A stretch of DNA of 64,000 nucleotides from Aliikangiella marina. Lineage in GTDB: Bacteria > Pseudomonadota > Gammaproteobacteria > Enterobacterales > Kangiellaceae. Of this stretch, positions 63,170-64,000 are shown piece by piece; position 1 is the first letter of the stretch; every line of letters begins with the position of its first letter. The stretch is from the NCBI RefSeq assembly GCF_007004765.1, contig NZ_VIKR01000006.1:340980-404979 (forward strand), in the 5' to 3' direction. A model generated the notes under the pieces. It ran no database searches. It had not been told where the DNA came from and worked only from the letters and a program-made list of their open reading frames with translations. The position numbers were made by a program, and so were the translations under genes.

Positions 63170-64000
63170 TTAGGTAGTGGAGAGGTACAAGCTCCGAATA
63201 CTCGAAACACCTTTAATCCATTTTGATTTCAGTTTATCAGCAAACGATTGAATAAGATGAAGGGGCCCAACAGCGCGGTAGTAATTACGACCATAATGAT
63301 TAACTTGATTGAGCCAATTATCCTGGTTGATATTGAGCCGTTGAAATATCGGCTTTAAGTGAGTGGGAATTGTGGCTTTATCCGGATGAATGATTGATTG
63401 GCCGGTCCATTCAACCAGTTCAATATAGTCTTTTAGCGGCATTACCATGGTTCTTTGTCTGACCTTACCTGCAAGTGACTCTACTACTTGGTTTAATGTT
63501 TCTTCGGTCATCGAGCTTACTCGTGATTGAATGCTGGTATAGTCACTCTCTTCCAGTTTATCGGTTATCCCTGCTTTAATGGGGTTAAGGTCGACATAGG
63601 CCATGCAAGTCAAAGCAGCCGATTCGTCTAATAAGGCTTGTGAGGTAAACCGAGACTCCCAGAAGTGTCCTTTGACAAAGTCTTCTTGATTACTGCGTTT
63701 AGCAATAGGCTCATTTATACAGCGCATGAGCCATGAGATTGAGCCCAAGCGTTGTCGATACTCAGCTAACAGTGTTTCATCATTGGCTATAGCTTGTAGT
63801 CTGAGTTCTCGCTGGAGTTTAAATTGAGGGTTATCTAGTTTACCAGGAAACAGTTGTAGCCAGCGCTCTGCGACTTCTAAATCACTCCACTGACACGGTC
63901 CGAGCGGGTCAGAATAAATCACTAGATGATAATGGTTATGCATCACGGCATAACTGTAAACTTCGATAGAGAAGATAGTAGCGAGCTGTAATATTCGTTG
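63170..64000 (-). CDS. HUH/Y1-family transposase, RAYT-like (5' end beyond window)
   Basis: Single-strand DNA transposase of the IS200-like/REP-associated group. The frame stays open from 63946 to the window edge (QRILQLATIFSIEVYSYAV...), so the GTG at 63946 is not the true start and the gene begins beyond 64000. The HUH metal motif is HNHYHLV. SISWLMRCINEPIAKR, GHFWESRFTSQALLDE and CMAYVDLNPIKAG follow, as in the large gammaproteobacterial Y1 transposase family; the C-terminal LKDYIELVEWTG and NHYGRNYYRAVG are also family-typical. No IS ends are visible, so it may be a solitary domesticated-type gene. The duplication breakpoint lies inside it at 63448-63450. Confidence 0.88.
   Translation of the reverse strand, partial: QRILQLATIFSIEVYSYAVMHNHYHLVIYSDPLGPCQWSDLEVAERWLQLFPGKLDNPQFKLQRELRLQAIANDETLLAEYRQRLGSISWLMRCINEPIAKRSNQEDFVKGHFWESRFTSQALLDESAALTCMAYVDLNPIKAGITDKLEESDYTSIQSRVSSMTEETLNQVVESLAGKVRQRTMVMPLKDYIELVEWTGQSIIHPDKATIPTHLKPIFQRLNINQDNWLNQVNHYGRNYYRAVGPLHLIQSFADKLKSKWIKGVSSIRSLYLSTT

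Larger units (their letters stand above)
43863..63448. repeat. Large tandem duplication, second unit (19,586 bp)
   Basis: Exact counterpart of 24277-43862 in direct orientation. The right end is followed by unique sequence (TTCTTTGTCT at 63451), where the transposase gene continues. Because that gene is unbroken here and moaB is unbroken at the left, the ancestral order moaB ... transposase can be reconstructed by removing one unit. Confidence 0.95.

Noticed and set aside
24277..63448. RAYT-mediated or IS-mediated origin of the duplication
   Set aside because: The breakpoints are inside two coding regions, not at palindromes or IS ends, and share only GG.
63170..63946. Start of the transposase at 63946
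   Set aside because: The frame continues open to the window edge with family-typical residues, so the real start is outside.
1..64000. CRISPR arrays, tRNA and rRNA genes, prophage or toxin-antitoxin modules
   Set aside because: I looked for regularly spaced repeats, tRNA-like cloverleaf and anticodon-arm patterns and typical small paired genes and saw none; a tRNA scan was not possible here.

Overview
The window looks like a moderately AT-rich chromosome segment of a marine-type gammaproteobacterium. The evidence is an Mrp/Dcd pair, a ccoNOQP-ccoGHI cbb3 oxidase locus, an iscR-sufBCDSATE operon, cmoA/cmoB, an FNR regulator, and a Pseudomonas-type short Dcd. Kangiellaceae or a relative is possible, but this is inference; no rRNA or other taxonomic marker is present.

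Layout. Positions 1-3321 hold the start of metG (minus), apbC/mrp, dcd and a DUF599 membrane protein. Positions 3331-10826 (minus) hold the cbb3 oxidase structural operon ccoNOQP and its assembly operon ccoG-ccoH-ccoI; no ccoS is seen. A well-formed FNR box lies upstream of ccoN. Positions 11024-16139 hold a two-domain universal stress protein, an MMPL/RND-type exporter and an S41-like protease. Positions 16209-22927 (minus) hold a complete SUF Fe-S assembly operon headed by an IscR-type [2Fe-2S] repressor, with an IscR type-1 box in its promoter. suhB and moaB follow.

The dominant feature is a tandem duplication. Bases 24277-43862 (19,586 bp) are repeated immediately as 43863-63448. Everything compared, all the proteins and several noncoding stretches, is identical. 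The left breakpoint is inside moaB and the right one inside a HUH/Y1 (RAYT-like) transposase gene, with a shared GG at the joint. The outer copies of both interrupted genes are intact, so no gene is lost and 14 complete genes are doubled: a DUF885 peptidase, a degenerate HD-GYP protein, a Na/Pi cotransporter, cmoB, cmoA, pepE, a TetR regulator, a GGDEF cyclase, a Bax-like glucosaminidase, hemN, fnr, a PLP-decarboxylase homologue, mobA and a small coiled-coil protein. The only new sequence is the central joint, where the 3' part of the transposase gene meets a 5'-truncated moaB.

How the genes work together. Much of the window concerns microaerobic or anaerobic life. FNR (doubled) has candidate sites upstream of ccoN, hemN, the decarboxylase/mobA divergent pair and the coiled-coil gene. 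The cbb3 oxidase, oxygen-independent haem synthesis, Mo-cofactor genes (moaB, mobA) and Fe-S assembly (SUF, IscR, ApbC) fit one physiological theme. Two duplicated proteins lack residues normally needed for catalysis: the group II decarboxylase homologue has Ser where the PLP-binding Lys belongs, and the HD-GYP protein has Ala-Pro in place of the HD dyad.
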